NCBI GenBank assembly: GCA_963691655.1 | Contig: CAVNUY010000082.1 | Span: forward strand, 1-64,000 | Length of the DNA: 64,000 nt | From: Toxonevra muliebris | Lineage: Eukaryota > Arthropoda > Insecta > Diptera > Pallopteridae | Direction: 5' to 3' | Shown here: piece by piece, positions 37,741-49,700 of the stretch | Layout: the number at the start of each line of letters is the position of its first letter | Position numbering within the stretch: the stretch's first letter is position 1 | Position numbers and translations under genes: made by a program | The notes under the pieces: model-generated | Told to the model about the DNA's origin: nothing | What the model saw: only the letters and a program-made list of their open reading frames with translations | The model's database searches: none

Positions 37741-39579
37741 AGTGTCGGAGACACCTTTTCTATAGGGGAGAAGACGTTTTATAGTGTCGGAGACACCTTT
37801 TCTATAGGGGAGAGAAGACGTTTTATAGTGTCGGAGACACCTTTTCTATAGGAGAGAAGACGTTTTATAGTGTCGGAGACACCTTTTCTATAGGGGAGAA
37901 GACGTTTTATAGTGTCGGAGACACCTTTTCTATAGGGGAGAAGACGTTTTATACTGTCGCAGACACCTTTTCTATAGGGGAGAAGACGTTTTATAGTGTC
38001 GGAGATACCTTTTCTATAGGAGAGAAGACGTTTTATAGTGTCGGAGACACCTTTTCTATAGGGGAGAAGACGTTTTATAGTGTCGGAGACACCTTTTCTA
38101 TAGGAGAGAAGACGTTTTATACTGTCGGAGACACCTTTTCTATACGAGAGAAGACGTTTTATAGTGTCGGAGACACCTTTTCTATAGGGGAGAGAAGACG
38201 TTTTATACTGTCGCAGACACCTTTTCTATAGGGGAGAAGACGTTTTATACTGTCGGAGACACCTTTTCTATACGAGAGAAGACGTTTTATACTGTCGGAG
38301 ACACCTTTTCTATAGGGGAAAAGACGTTTTATAGTGTCGGAGACACCTTTTCTATAGGAGAGAAGACGTTTTATACTGTCGGAGACACCTTTTCTATACG
38401 AGAGAAGACGTTTTATAGTGTCGGAGACACCTTTTCTATAGGGGAGAAGACGTTTTATAGTGTCGGAGACACCTTTTCTATAGGAGAGAAGACGTTTTAT
38501 AGTGTCGGAGACACCTTTTCTATAGGGGAGAGAAGACGTTTTAAAGTGTCGGAGACACCTTTTCTATAGGAGAGAAGACGTTTTATAGTGTCGGAGACAC
38601 CTTTTCTATAGGGGAGAAGACGTTTTATAGTGTCGGAGACACCTTTTCTATAGGAGAGAAGACGTTTTATACTGTCGGAGACACCTTTTCTATACGAGAG
38701 AAGACGTTTTATAGTGTCGGAGACACCTTTTCTATAGGAGAGAAGACGTTTTATAGTGTCGGAGACTCCTTTTCTATAGGAGAGAAGACGTTTTATAGTG
38801 TCGGAGACACCTTTTCTATAGGGGAGAGAAGACGTTTTATAGTGTCGGAGACACCTTTTCTATAGGGGAGAGAAGACGTTTTATACTGTCGGAGACACCT
38901 TTTCTATAGGAGAGAAGACGTTTTATACTGTCGGAGACACCTTTTCTATAGGGGAGAAGACGTTTTATACTGTCGGAGACACCTTTTCTATACGAGAGAA
39001 GACGTTTTATACTGTCGGAGACACCTTTTCTATAGGGGAGAAGACGTTTTATAGTGTCGGAGACACCTTTTCTATAGGAGAGAAGACGTTTTATAGTGTC
39101 GGAGATACCTTTTCTATAGGAGAGAAGACGTTTTATAGTGTCGGAGACACCTTTTCTATAGGGGAGAAGACGTTTTATAGTGTCGGAGACACCTTTTCTA
39201 TAGGAGAGAAGACGTTTTATAGTGTCGGAGACACCTTTTCTATAGGAGAGAAGACGTTTTATACTGTCGGAGACACCTTTTCTATACGAGAGAAGACGTT
39301 TTATAGTGTCGGAGACACCTTTTCTATAGGGGAGAAGACGTTTTATAGTGTCGGAGACACCTTTTCTATAGGAGAGAAGACGTTTTATAGTGTCGGAGAT
39401 ACCTTTTCTATAGGAGAGAAGACGTTTTATACTGTCGGAGACACCTTTTCTATAGGGGAGAGAAGACGTTTTATAGTGTCGGAGACACCTTTTCTATAGG
39501 AGAGAAGACGTTTTATACTGTCGGAGACACCTTTTCTATACGAGAGAAGACGTTTTATAGTGTCGGAGACACCTTTTCT

Positions 39580-41680
39580 ATAGGGAGAAGACGTTTTATA
39601 GTGTCGGAGACACCTTTTCTATAGGGGAGAGAAGACGTTTTATAGTGTCGGAGACACCTTTTCTATAGGGGAGAAGACGTTTTATACTGTCGGAGACACC
39701 TTTTCTATACGAGAGAAGACGTTTTATACTGTCGGAGACACCTTTTCTATAGGGGAGAAGACGTTTTATAGTGTCGGAGACACCTTTTCTGTAGGGGAGA
39801 AGACGTTTTATAGTGTCGGAGACACCTTTTCTATAGGGGAGAAGACGTTTTATAGTGTCGGAGACACCTTTTCTGTAGGGGAGAAGACGTTTTATAGTGT
39901 CGGAGACACCTTTTCTATAGGAGAGAAGACGTTTTATAGTGTCGGAGACACCTTTTCTATAGGGGAGAAGACGTTTTATAGTGTCGGAGACACCTTTTCT
40001 ATAGGGGAGAGAAGACGTTTTATAGTGTCGGAGACACCTTTTCTATAGGAGAGAAGACGTTTTATACTGTCGGAGACACCTTTTCTATACGAGAGAAGAC
40101 GTTTTATAGTGTCGGAGACACCTTTTCTATAGGGGAGAAGACGTTTTTATAGTGTCGGAGACACCTTTTCTATAGGAGAGAAGACGTTTTATACTGTCGG
40201 AGACACCTTTTCTATACGAGAGAAGACGTTTTATAGTGTCGGAGACACCTTTTCTATAGGGGAGAAGACGTTTTAAAGTGTCGGAGACACCTTTTCTATA
40301 GGAGAGAAGACGTTTTATAGTGTCGGAGACACCTTTTCTATAGGGGAGAAGACGTTTTATAGTGTCGGAGACACCTTTTCTATAGGGGAGAAGACGTTTT
40401 ATACTGTCGGAGACACCTTTTCTATACGAGAGAAGACGTTTTATACTGTCGGAGACACCTTTTCTATAGGGGAGAAGACGTTTTATAGTGTCGGAGACAC
40501 CTTTTCTATAGGAGAGAAGACGTTTTATACTGTCGGAGACACCTTTTCTATAGGGGAGAAGACGTTTTATAGTGTCGGAGACACCTTTTCTATAGGAGAG
40601 AAGACGTTTTATAGTGTCCGGAGACACCTTTTCTATAGGAGAGAAGACGTTTTATACTGTCGGAGACACCTTTTCTATACGAGAGAAGACGTTTTATAGT
40701 GTCGGAGACACCTTTTCTATAGGGGAGAAGACGTTTTAAAGTGTCGGAGACACCTTTTCTATAGGAGAGAAGACGTTTTATAGTGTCGGAGACACCTTTT
40801 CTATAGGGGAGAAGACGTTTTATAGTGTCGGAGACACCTTTTCTATAGGGGAGAAGACGTTTTATACTGTCGGAGACACCTTTTCTATACGAGAGAAGAC
40901 GTTTATACTGTCGGAGACACCTTTTCTATAGGGGAGAAGACGTTTTATAGTGTCGGAGACACCTTTCTATAGGAGAGAAGACGTTTTATAGTGTCGGAGA
41001 TACCTTTTCTATAGGAGAGAAGACGTTTTATAGTGTCGGAGACACCTTTTCTATAGGAGAGAAGACGTTTTATAGTGTCGGAGACACCTTTTCTATAGGG
41101 GAGAAGACGTTTTATAGTGTCGGAGACACCTTTTCTATAGGAGAGAAGACGTTTTATAGTGTCGGAGACACCTTTTCTATAGGGGAGAAGACGTTTTATA
41201 GTGTCGGAGACACCTTTTTCTATAGGGGAGAGAAGACGTTTTATAGTGTCGGAGACACCTTTTCTATAGGAGAGAAGACGTTTTATACTGTCGGAGACAC
41301 CTTTTCTATACGAGAGAAGACGTTTTATAGTGTCGGAGACACCTTTTCTATAGGGGAGAAGACGTTTTATAGTGTCGGAGACACCTTTTCTATAGGAGAG
41401 AAGACGTTTTATAGTGTCGGAGACACCTTTTCTATAGGGGAGAGAAGACGTTTTATAGTGTCGGAGACACCTTTTCTATAGGGAGAAGACGTTTTATACT
41501 GTCGGAGACACCTTTCTATACGAGAGAAGACGTTTATACTGTCGGAGACACCTTTTCTATAGGGGAGAAGACGTTTTATAGTGTCGGAGACACTTTTTCT
41601 ATAGGGGAGAAGACGTTTTTATAGTGTCGCAGACACCTTTTCTATAGGGGAGAAGACGTTTTTATAGTGTCGGAGACACC
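39580..41680 (+). repeat. Cluster of one- and two-base indel monomers
   Basis: In about 2.1 kb I count 15 length changes. Losses of one base are at 39,583, 40,902, 40,965, 41,481, 41,515 and 41,531. Gains of one base are at 40,142, 40,617 (GTCCGGAG), 41,216, 41,615 and 41,665. Gains of AG are near 39,621, 40,010, 41,227 and 41,445. Most one-base changes fall in T or G runs. The matching copy at 45-47 kb lacks most of them, so they arose after that copy split or are sequencing errors. Confidence 0.85.
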
Positions 41681-42590
41681 TTTTCTATACGAGAGAAGAC
41701 GTTTTATACTGTCGGAGACACCTTTTCTATAGGGGAGAAGACGTTTTATACTGTCGGAGACACCTTTTCTATACGAGAGAAGACGTTTTATACTGTCGGA
41801 GACACCTTTTCTATAGGGGAGAAGACGTTTTATACTGTCGGAGACACCTTTTCTATACGAGAGAAGACGTTTTATACTGTCGGAGACACCTTTTCTATAG
41901 GGGAGAAGACGTTTTATACTGTCGCAGACACCTTTTCTATAGGGGAGAAGACGTTTTATACTGTCGGAGACACATTTTCTATAGGGGAGAAGACGTTTTA
42001 TAGTGTCGGAGACACCTTTTCTATAGGGGAGAAGACGTTTTATAGTGTCGGAGACACCTTTTCTATAGGGGAGAAGACGTTTTATAGTGTCGGAGACACC
42101 TTTTCTATAGGAGAGAAGACGTTTTATAGTGTCGGAGACACCTTTTCTATAGGGGAGAGAAGACGTTTTATAGTGTCGGAGACACCTTTTCTATAGGAGA
42201 GAAGACGTTTTATACTGTCGGAGACACCTTTTCTATAGGGGAGAAGACGTTTTATAGTGTCGCAGACACCTTTTCTATAGGGGAGAAGACGTTTTATAGT
42301 GTCGGAGACACCTTTTCTATACGAGAGAAGACGTTTTATACTGTCGCAGACACCTTTTCTATAGGGGAGAAGACGTTTTATACTGTCGCAGACACCTTTT
42401 CTATAGGGGAGAAGACGTTTTATACTGTCGGAGACACATTTTCTATAGGGGAGAAGACGTTTTATAGTGTCGGAGACACCTTTTCTATAGGGGAGAAGAC
42501 GTTTTATAGTGTCGGAGACACCTTTTCTATAGGGGAGAAGACGTTTTATAGTGTCGGAGACACCTTTTCTATAGGGGAGAAGACGTTTTA
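39950..42590 (+). repeat. ~2.6-kb block C (partner at 44,870)
   Basis: Markers TTTTAAAGTG at 40,273 and 40,736, GGAGATACC at 40,996 and a 44-bp monomer at 42,151 match 45,194, 45,656, 45,876 and 47,031. The offset is 4,920-4,922 bp on the left and 4,880 bp on the right. The two TTTTAAAGTG copies are 463 bp apart here and 462 bp in the partner. The extra base is the inserted C at 40,617. Confidence 0.87.
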
Positions 42591-42723
42591 TACTGTCGGA
42601 GACACCTTTTCTATACGAGAGAAGACGTTTTATAGTGTCGGAGACACCTTTTCTATAGGAGAGAAGACGTTTTATAGTGTCGGAGACACCTTTTCTATAG
42701 GGGAGAAGACGTTTTATAGTGTC

Positions 42724-44760
42724 GGAGAAACCTTTTCTATAGGGGAGAAGACGTTTTATACTGTCGCAGACACTTTTTCTATAGGGGAGAAGACGTTTTA
42801 TAGTGTCGGAGACACCTTTCTATAGGGGAGAAGACGTTTTATACTGTCGCAGACACCTTTTCTATAGGGGAGAAGACGTTTTATACTGTCGCAGACACAT
42901 TTTCTATAGGGGAGAAGACGTTTTATACTGTCGGAGACACATTTTCTATAGGGGAGAAGACGTTTTATAGTGTCGGAGACACCTTTTCTATAGGGGAGAA
43001 GACGTTTTATAGTGTCGCAGACACCTTTTCTATAGGGGAGAAGACGTTTTATAGTGTCGGAGACACCTTTTCTATACGAGAGAAGACGTTTTATACTGTC
43101 GCAGACACCTTTTCTATACGAGAGAAGACATTTTATAGTGTCGGAGACACCTTTTCTATAGGGGAGAAGACGTTTTATAGTGTCGGAGACACCTTTTCTA
43201 TAGGAGAGAAGACGTTTTATAGTGTCGGAGACACCTTTTCTATAGGGGAGAAGACGTTTTATAGTGTCGGAGAAACCTTTTCTATAGGGGAGAAGACGTT
43301 TTATACTGTCGCAGACACTTTTTCTATAGGGGAGAAGACGTTTTATAGTGTCGGAGACACCTTTCTATAGGGGAGAAGACGTTTTATACTGTCGCAGACA
43401 CCTTTTCTATAGGGGAGAAGACGTTTTATACTGTCGCAGACACATTTTCTATAGGGGAGAAGACGTTTTATACTGTCGGAGACACATTTTCTATAGGGGA
43501 GAAGACGTTTTATAGTGTCGGAGACACCTTTTCTATAGGGGAGAAGACGTTTTATAGTGTCGCAGACACCTTTTCTATAGGGGAGAAGACGTTTTATAGT
43601 GTCGGAGACACCTTTTCTATACGAGAGAAGACGTTTTATACTGTCGCAGACACCTTTTCTATAGGGGAGAAGACGTTTTATACTGTCGCAGACACCTTTT
43701 CTATAGGGGAGAAGACGTTTTATACTGTCGGAGACACATTTTCTATAGGGGAGAAGACGTTTTATAGTGTCGGAGACACCTTTTCTATAGGGGAGAGAAG
43801 ACGTTTTATAGTGTCGGAGACACCTTTTCTATAGGAGAGAAGACGTTTTATACTGTCGGAGACACCTTTTCTATACGAGAGAAGACGTTTTATAGTGTCG
43901 GAGACACCTTTTCTATAGGGGAGAAGACGTTTTATAGTGTCGGAGACACCTTTTCTATAGGAGAGAAGACGTTTTATACTGTCGGAGACACCTTTTCTAT
44001 ACGAGAGAAGACGTTTTATAGTGTCGGAGACACCTTTTCTATAGGGGAGAAGACGTTTTAAAGTGTCGGAGACACCTTTTCTATAGGGGAGAAGACGTTT
44101 TATACTGTCGCAGACACTTTTTCTATAGGGGAGAAGACGTTTTATAGTGTCGGAGACACCTTTCTATAGGGGAGAAGACGTTTTATACTGTCGCAGACAC
44201 CTTTTCTATAGGGGAGAAGACGTTTTATACTGTCGGAGACACATTTTCTATAGGGGAGAAGACGTTTTATAGTGTCGGAGACACCTTTTCTATAGGGGAG
44301 AGAAGACGTTTTATAGTGTCGGAGACACCTTTTCTATAGGAGAGAAGACGTTTTATAGTGTCGGAGACACCTTTTCTATAGGGGAGAAGACGTTTTATAG
44401 TGTCGGAGAAACCTTTTCTATAGGGGAGAAGACGTTTTATACTGTCGCAGACACTTTTTCTATAGGGGAGAAGACGTTTTATAGTGTCGGAGACACCTTT
44501 CTATAGGGGAGAAGACGTTTTATACTGTCGCAGACACCTTTTCTATAGGGGAGAAGACGTTTTATACTGTCGCAGACACATTTTCTATAGGGGAGAAGAC
44601 GTTTTATACTGTCGGAGACACATTTTCTATAGGGGAGAAGACGTTTTATAGTGTCGGAGACACCTTTTCTATAGGGGAGAAGACGTTTTATAGTGTCGCA
44701 GACACCTTTTCTATAGGGGAGAAGACGTTTTATAGTGTCGGAGACACCTTTTCTATACGA
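42724..44760 (+). repeat. GGAGAAACC-marked block, three local copies
   Basis: A block opens with GTCGGAGAAACC, followed by ACTGTCGCAGACACTTTTTC, then a one-T-short ACACCTTTCTATAGG monomer, then two ACATTTTC monomers. It lies at 42,724, 43,269 and 44,405. The first step is 545 bp, that is 12 monomers of 42 bp plus one of 41 bp. Two further copies lie far away at 53,835 and 63,470. A partial copy without GGAGAAACC starts near 44,100. Confidence 0.87.
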
Positions 44761-44869
44761 GAGAAGACGTTTTATACTGTCGCAGACACCTTTTCTATAG
44801 GGGAGAAGACGTTTTATACTGTCGCAGACACCTTTTCTATAGGGGAGAAGACGTTTTATACTGTCGGAG

Positions 44870-47470
44870 ACACATTTTCTATAGGGGAGAAGACGTTTTA
44901 TAGTGTCGGAGACACCTTTTCTATAGGGGAGAGAAGACGTTTTATAGTGTCGGAGACACCTTTTCTATAGGAGAGAAGACGTTTTATACTGTCGGAGACA
45001 CCTTTTCTATACGAGAGAAGACGTTTTATAGTGTCGGAGACACCTTTTCTATAGGGGAGAAGACGTTTTATAGTGTCGGAGACACCTTTTCTATAGGAGA
45101 GAAGACGTTTTATACTGTCGGAGACACCTTTTCTATACGAGAGAAGACGTTTTATAGTGTCGGAGACACCTTTTCTATAGGGGAGAAGACGTTTTAAAGT
45201 GTCGGAGACACCTTTTCTATAGGAGAGAAGACGTTTTATAGTGTCGGAGACACCTTTTCTATAGGGGAGAAGACGTTTTATAGTGTCGGAGACACCTTTT
45301 CTATAGGGGAGAAGACGTTTTATACTGTCGGAGACACCTTTTCTATACGAGAGAAGACGTTTTATACTGTCGGAGACACCTTTTCTATAGGGGAGAAGAC
45401 GTTTTATAGTGTCGGAGACACCTTTTCTATAGGAGAGAAGACGTTTTATACTGTCGGAGACACCTTTTCTATAGGGGAGAAGACGTTTTATAGTGTCGGA
45501 GACACCTTTTCTATAGGAGAGAAGACGTTTTATAGTGTCGGAGACACCTTTTCTATAGGAGAGAAGACGTTTTATACTGTCGGAGACACCTTTTCTATAC
45601 GAGAGAAGACGTTTTATAGTGTCGGAGACACCTTTTCTATAGGGGAGAAGACGTTTTAAAGTGTCGGAGACACCTTTTCTATAGGAGAGAAGACGTTTTA
45701 TAGTGTCGGAGACACCTTTTCTATAGGGGAGAAGACGTTTTATACTGTCGGAGACACCTTTTCTATACGAGAGAAGACGTTTTATACTGTCGGAGACACC
45801 TTTTCTATAGGGGAGAAGACGTTTTATAGTGTCGGAGACACCTTTTCTATAGGAGAGAAGACGTTTTATAGTGTCGGAGATACCTTTTCTATAGGAGAGA
45901 AGACGTTTTATAGTGTCGGAGACACCTTTTCTATAGGAGAGAAGACGTTTTATAGTGTCGGAGACACCTTTTCTATAGGGGAGAAGACGTTTTATAGTGT
46001 CGGAGACACCTTTTCTATAGGAGAGAAGACGTTTTATAGTGTCGGAGACACCTTTTCTATAGGGGAGAAGACGTTTTATAGTGTCGGAGACACCTTTTCT
46101 ATAGGGGAGAGAAGACGTTTTATAGTGTCGGAGACACCTTTTCTATAGGAGAGAAGACGTTTTATACTGTCGGAGACACCTTTTCTATACGAGAGAAGAC
46201 GTTTTATAGTGTCGGAGACACCTTTTCTATAGGGGAGAAGACGTTTTATAGTGTCGGAGACACCTTTTCTATAGGAGAGAAGACGTTTTATAGTGTCGGA
46301 GACACCTTTTCTATAGGGGAGAGAAGACGTTTTATAGTGTCGGAGACACCTTTTCTATAGGGGAGAAGACGTTTTATACTGTCGGAGACACCTTTTCTAT
46401 ACGAGAGAAGACGTTTTATACTGTCGGAGACACCTTTTCTATAGGGGAGAAGACGTTTTATAGTGTCGGAGACACCTTTTCTATAGGGGAGAAGACGTTT
46501 TATAGTGTCGCAGACACCTTTTCTATAGGGGAGAAGACGTTTTATAGTGTCGGAGACACCTTTTCTATACGAGAGAAGACGTTTTATACTGTCGGAGACA
46601 CCTTTTCTATAGGGGAGAAGACGTTTTATACTGTCGGAGACACCTTTTCTATACGAGAGAAGACGTTTTATACTGTCGGAGACACCTTTTCTATAGGGGA
46701 GAAGACGTTTTATACTGTCGGAGACACCTTTTCTATACGAGAGAAGACGTTTTATACTGTCGGAGACACCTTTTCTATAGGGGAGAAGACGTTTTATACT
46801 GTCGCAGACACCTTTTCTATAGGGGAGAAGACGTTTTATACTGTCGGAGACACATTTTCTATAGGGGAGAAGACGTTTTATAGTGTCGGAGACACCTTTT
46901 CTATAGGGGAGAAGACGTTTTATAGTGTCGGAGACACCTTTTCTATAGGGGAGAAGACGTTTTATAGTGTCGGAGACACCTTTTCTATAGGAGAGAAGAC
47001 GTTTTATAGTGTCGGAGACACCTTTTCTATAGGGGAGAGAAGACGTTTTATAGTGTCGGAGACACCTTTTCTATAGGAGAGAAGACGTTTTATACTGTCG
47101 GAGACACCTTTTCTATAGGGGAGAAGACGTTTTATAGTGTCGCAGACACCTTTTCTATAGGGGAGAAGACGTTTTATAGTGTCGGAGACACCTTTTCTAT
47201 ACGAGAGAAGACGTTTTATACTGTCGCAGACACCTTTTCTATAGGGGAGAAGACGTTTTATACTGTCGCAGACACCTTTTCTATAGGGGAGAAGACGTTT
47301 TATACTGTCGGAGACACATTTTCTATAGGGGAGAAGACGTTTTATAGTGTCGGAGACACCTTTTCTATAGGGGAGAAGACGTTTTATAGTGTCGGAGACA
47401 CCTTTTCTATAGGGGAGAAGACGTTTTATAGTGTCGGAGACACCTTTTCTATAGGGGAGAAGACGTTTTA
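44870..47470 (+). repeat. ~2.6-kb block D (partner of block C)
   Basis: This follows the same variant order as block C, from the 44-bp monomer near 44,930 through TTTTAAAGTG (45,194 and 45,656), GGAGATACC (45,876) and the 44-bp monomer at 47,031. It lacks most of the single-base indels of block C and reads as the cleaner copy. Confidence 0.87.
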
Positions 47471-49700
47471 TAGTGTCGGAGACACCTTTTCTATAGGAGA
47501 GAAGACGTTTTATAGTGTCGGAGACACCTTTTCTATAGGGGAGAGAAGACGTTTTATACTGTCGGAGACACATTTTCTATAGGGGAGAAGACGTTTTATA
47601 GTGTCGGAGACACCTTTTCTATAGGGGAGAAGACGTTTTATAGTGTCGCAGACACCTTTTCTATAGGGGAGAAGACGTTTTATAGTGTCGGAGACACCTT
47701 TTCTATACGAGAGAAGACGTTTTATACTGTCGCAGACACCTTTTCTATAGGGGAGAAGACGTTTTATACTGTCGCAGACACCTTTTCTATAGGGGAGAAG
47801 ACGTTTTATACTGTCGGAGACACATTTTCTATAGGGGAGAAGACGTTTTATAGTGTCGGAGACACCTTTTCTATAGGGGAGAAGACGTTTTATAGTGTCG
47901 CAGACACCTTTTCTATAGGGGAGAAGACGTTTTGTAGTGTCGCTGACACCTTTTCTATAGGGGAGAAGACGTTTTATACTGTCGCAGACACCTTTTCTAT
48001 AGGGGAGAAAACGTTTTATACTGTCGGAGACACCTTTTCTATACGAGAGAAGACGTTTTATACTGTCGGAGACACCTTTTCTATACGAGAGAAGACGTTT
48101 TATAGTGTCGGAGACACCTTTTCTATAGGGGAGAAGACGTTTTATACTGTCGGAGACACATTTTCTATAGGGGAGAAGACGTTTTATACTGTCGCAGACA
48201 CATTTTATATAGGGGAGAGAAGACGTTTTATAGTGTCGGAGACACCTTTTCTATAGGGGAGAAGACGTTTTATACTGTCGGAGACACATTTTCTATAGGG
48301 GAGAAGACGTTTTATAGTGTCGGAGACACCTTTTCTATAGGAGAGAAGACGTTTTTATAGTGTCGGAGACACCTTTTCTATAGGGGAGAAGACGTTTTAT
48401 AGTGTCGGAGACACTTTTTCTATAGGGGAGAAGACGTTTTATAGTGTCGCAGACACCTTTTCTATAGGGGAGAAAACGTTTTATACTGTCGGAGACACCT
48501 TTTCTATACGAGAGAAGACGTTTTATACTGTCGGAGACACCTTTTCTATACGAGAGAAGACATTTTATAGTGTCGGAGACACCTTTTCTATAGGGGAGAA
48601 GACGTTTTATAGTGTCGGAGACACCTTTTCTATAGGAGAGAAGACGTTTTATAGTGTCGGAGACACCTTTTCTATAGGGGAGAAGACGTTTTATAGTGTC
48701 GGAGACACCTTTTCTATAGGGGAGAAGACGTTTTATACTGTCGCAGACACCTTTTCTATAGGGGAGAAGACGTTTTATACTGTCGGAGACACATTTTCTA
48801 TAGGGGAGAAGACGTTTTATACTGTCGCAGACACATTTTATATAGGGGAGAGAAGACGTTTTATAGTGTCGGAGACACCTTTTCTATAGGGGAGAAGACG
48901 TTTTATACTGTCGGAGACACATTTTCTATAGGGGAGAAGACGTTTTATAGTGTCGGAGACACCTTTTCTATAGGAGAGAAGACGTTTTATAGTGTCGGAG
49001 ACACCTTTTCTATAGGGGAGAAGACGTTTTATAGTGTCGGAGACACTTTTTCTATAGGGGAGAAGACGTTTTATAGTGTCGCAGACACCTTTTCTATAGG
49101 GGAGAAAACGTTTTATACTGTCGGAGACACCTTTTCTATACGAGAGAAGACGTTTTATACTGTCGGAGACACCTTTTCTATACGAGAGAAGACATTTTAT
49201 AGTGTCGGAGACACCTTTTCTATAGGGGAGAAGACGTTTTATAGTGTCGGAGACACCTTTTCTATAGGAGAGAAGACGTTTTATAGTGTCGGAGACACCT
49301 TTTCTATAGGGGAGAAGACGTTTTATAGTGTCGGAGACACCTTTTCTATAGGGGAGAAGACGTTTTATACTGTCGCAGACACCTTTTCTATAGGGGAGAA
49401 GACGTTATATACTGTCGGAGACACCTTTTCTATAGGGGAGCAGACGTTTTATAGTGTCGGAGACACCTTTTCTATACGAGAGAAGACGTTTTATACTGTC
49501 GGAGACACCTTTTCTATAGGGGAGAAGACGTTTTATAGTGTCGGAGACACCTTTTCTATAGGGGAGAAGACGTTTTATAGTGTCGGAGACACCTTTTCTA
49601 TAGGGGAGAAGACGTTTTATAGTGTCGCAGACACCTTTTCTATAGGGGAGAAGACGTTTTATAGTGTCGGAGACACCTTTTCTATACGAGAGAAGACGTT
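46840..49700 (+). repeat. ~2.9-kb block E, copy 1
   Basis: From the ACACATTTTC monomer at 46,849 to about 49,700 the variant order matches 55,391 to 58,397. The offset is 8,542 then 8,541 bp, changing to 8,540 after an extra T at 48,352 and to 8,708 after a four-monomer (168-bp) insertion in the second copy near 57,100-57,270. Every change in offset is accounted for by a visible indel. Confidence 0.9.

Noticed and set aside
47004..47573. Recurrent minus-strand open frames of 175-189 codons, also at 50,459-50,986, 55,569-56,114 and 60,052-60,579
   Set aside because: Both ends are set by +AG 44-bp monomers, and the four copies follow the block E and unit F duplications. This is repeat structure, not a gene family.
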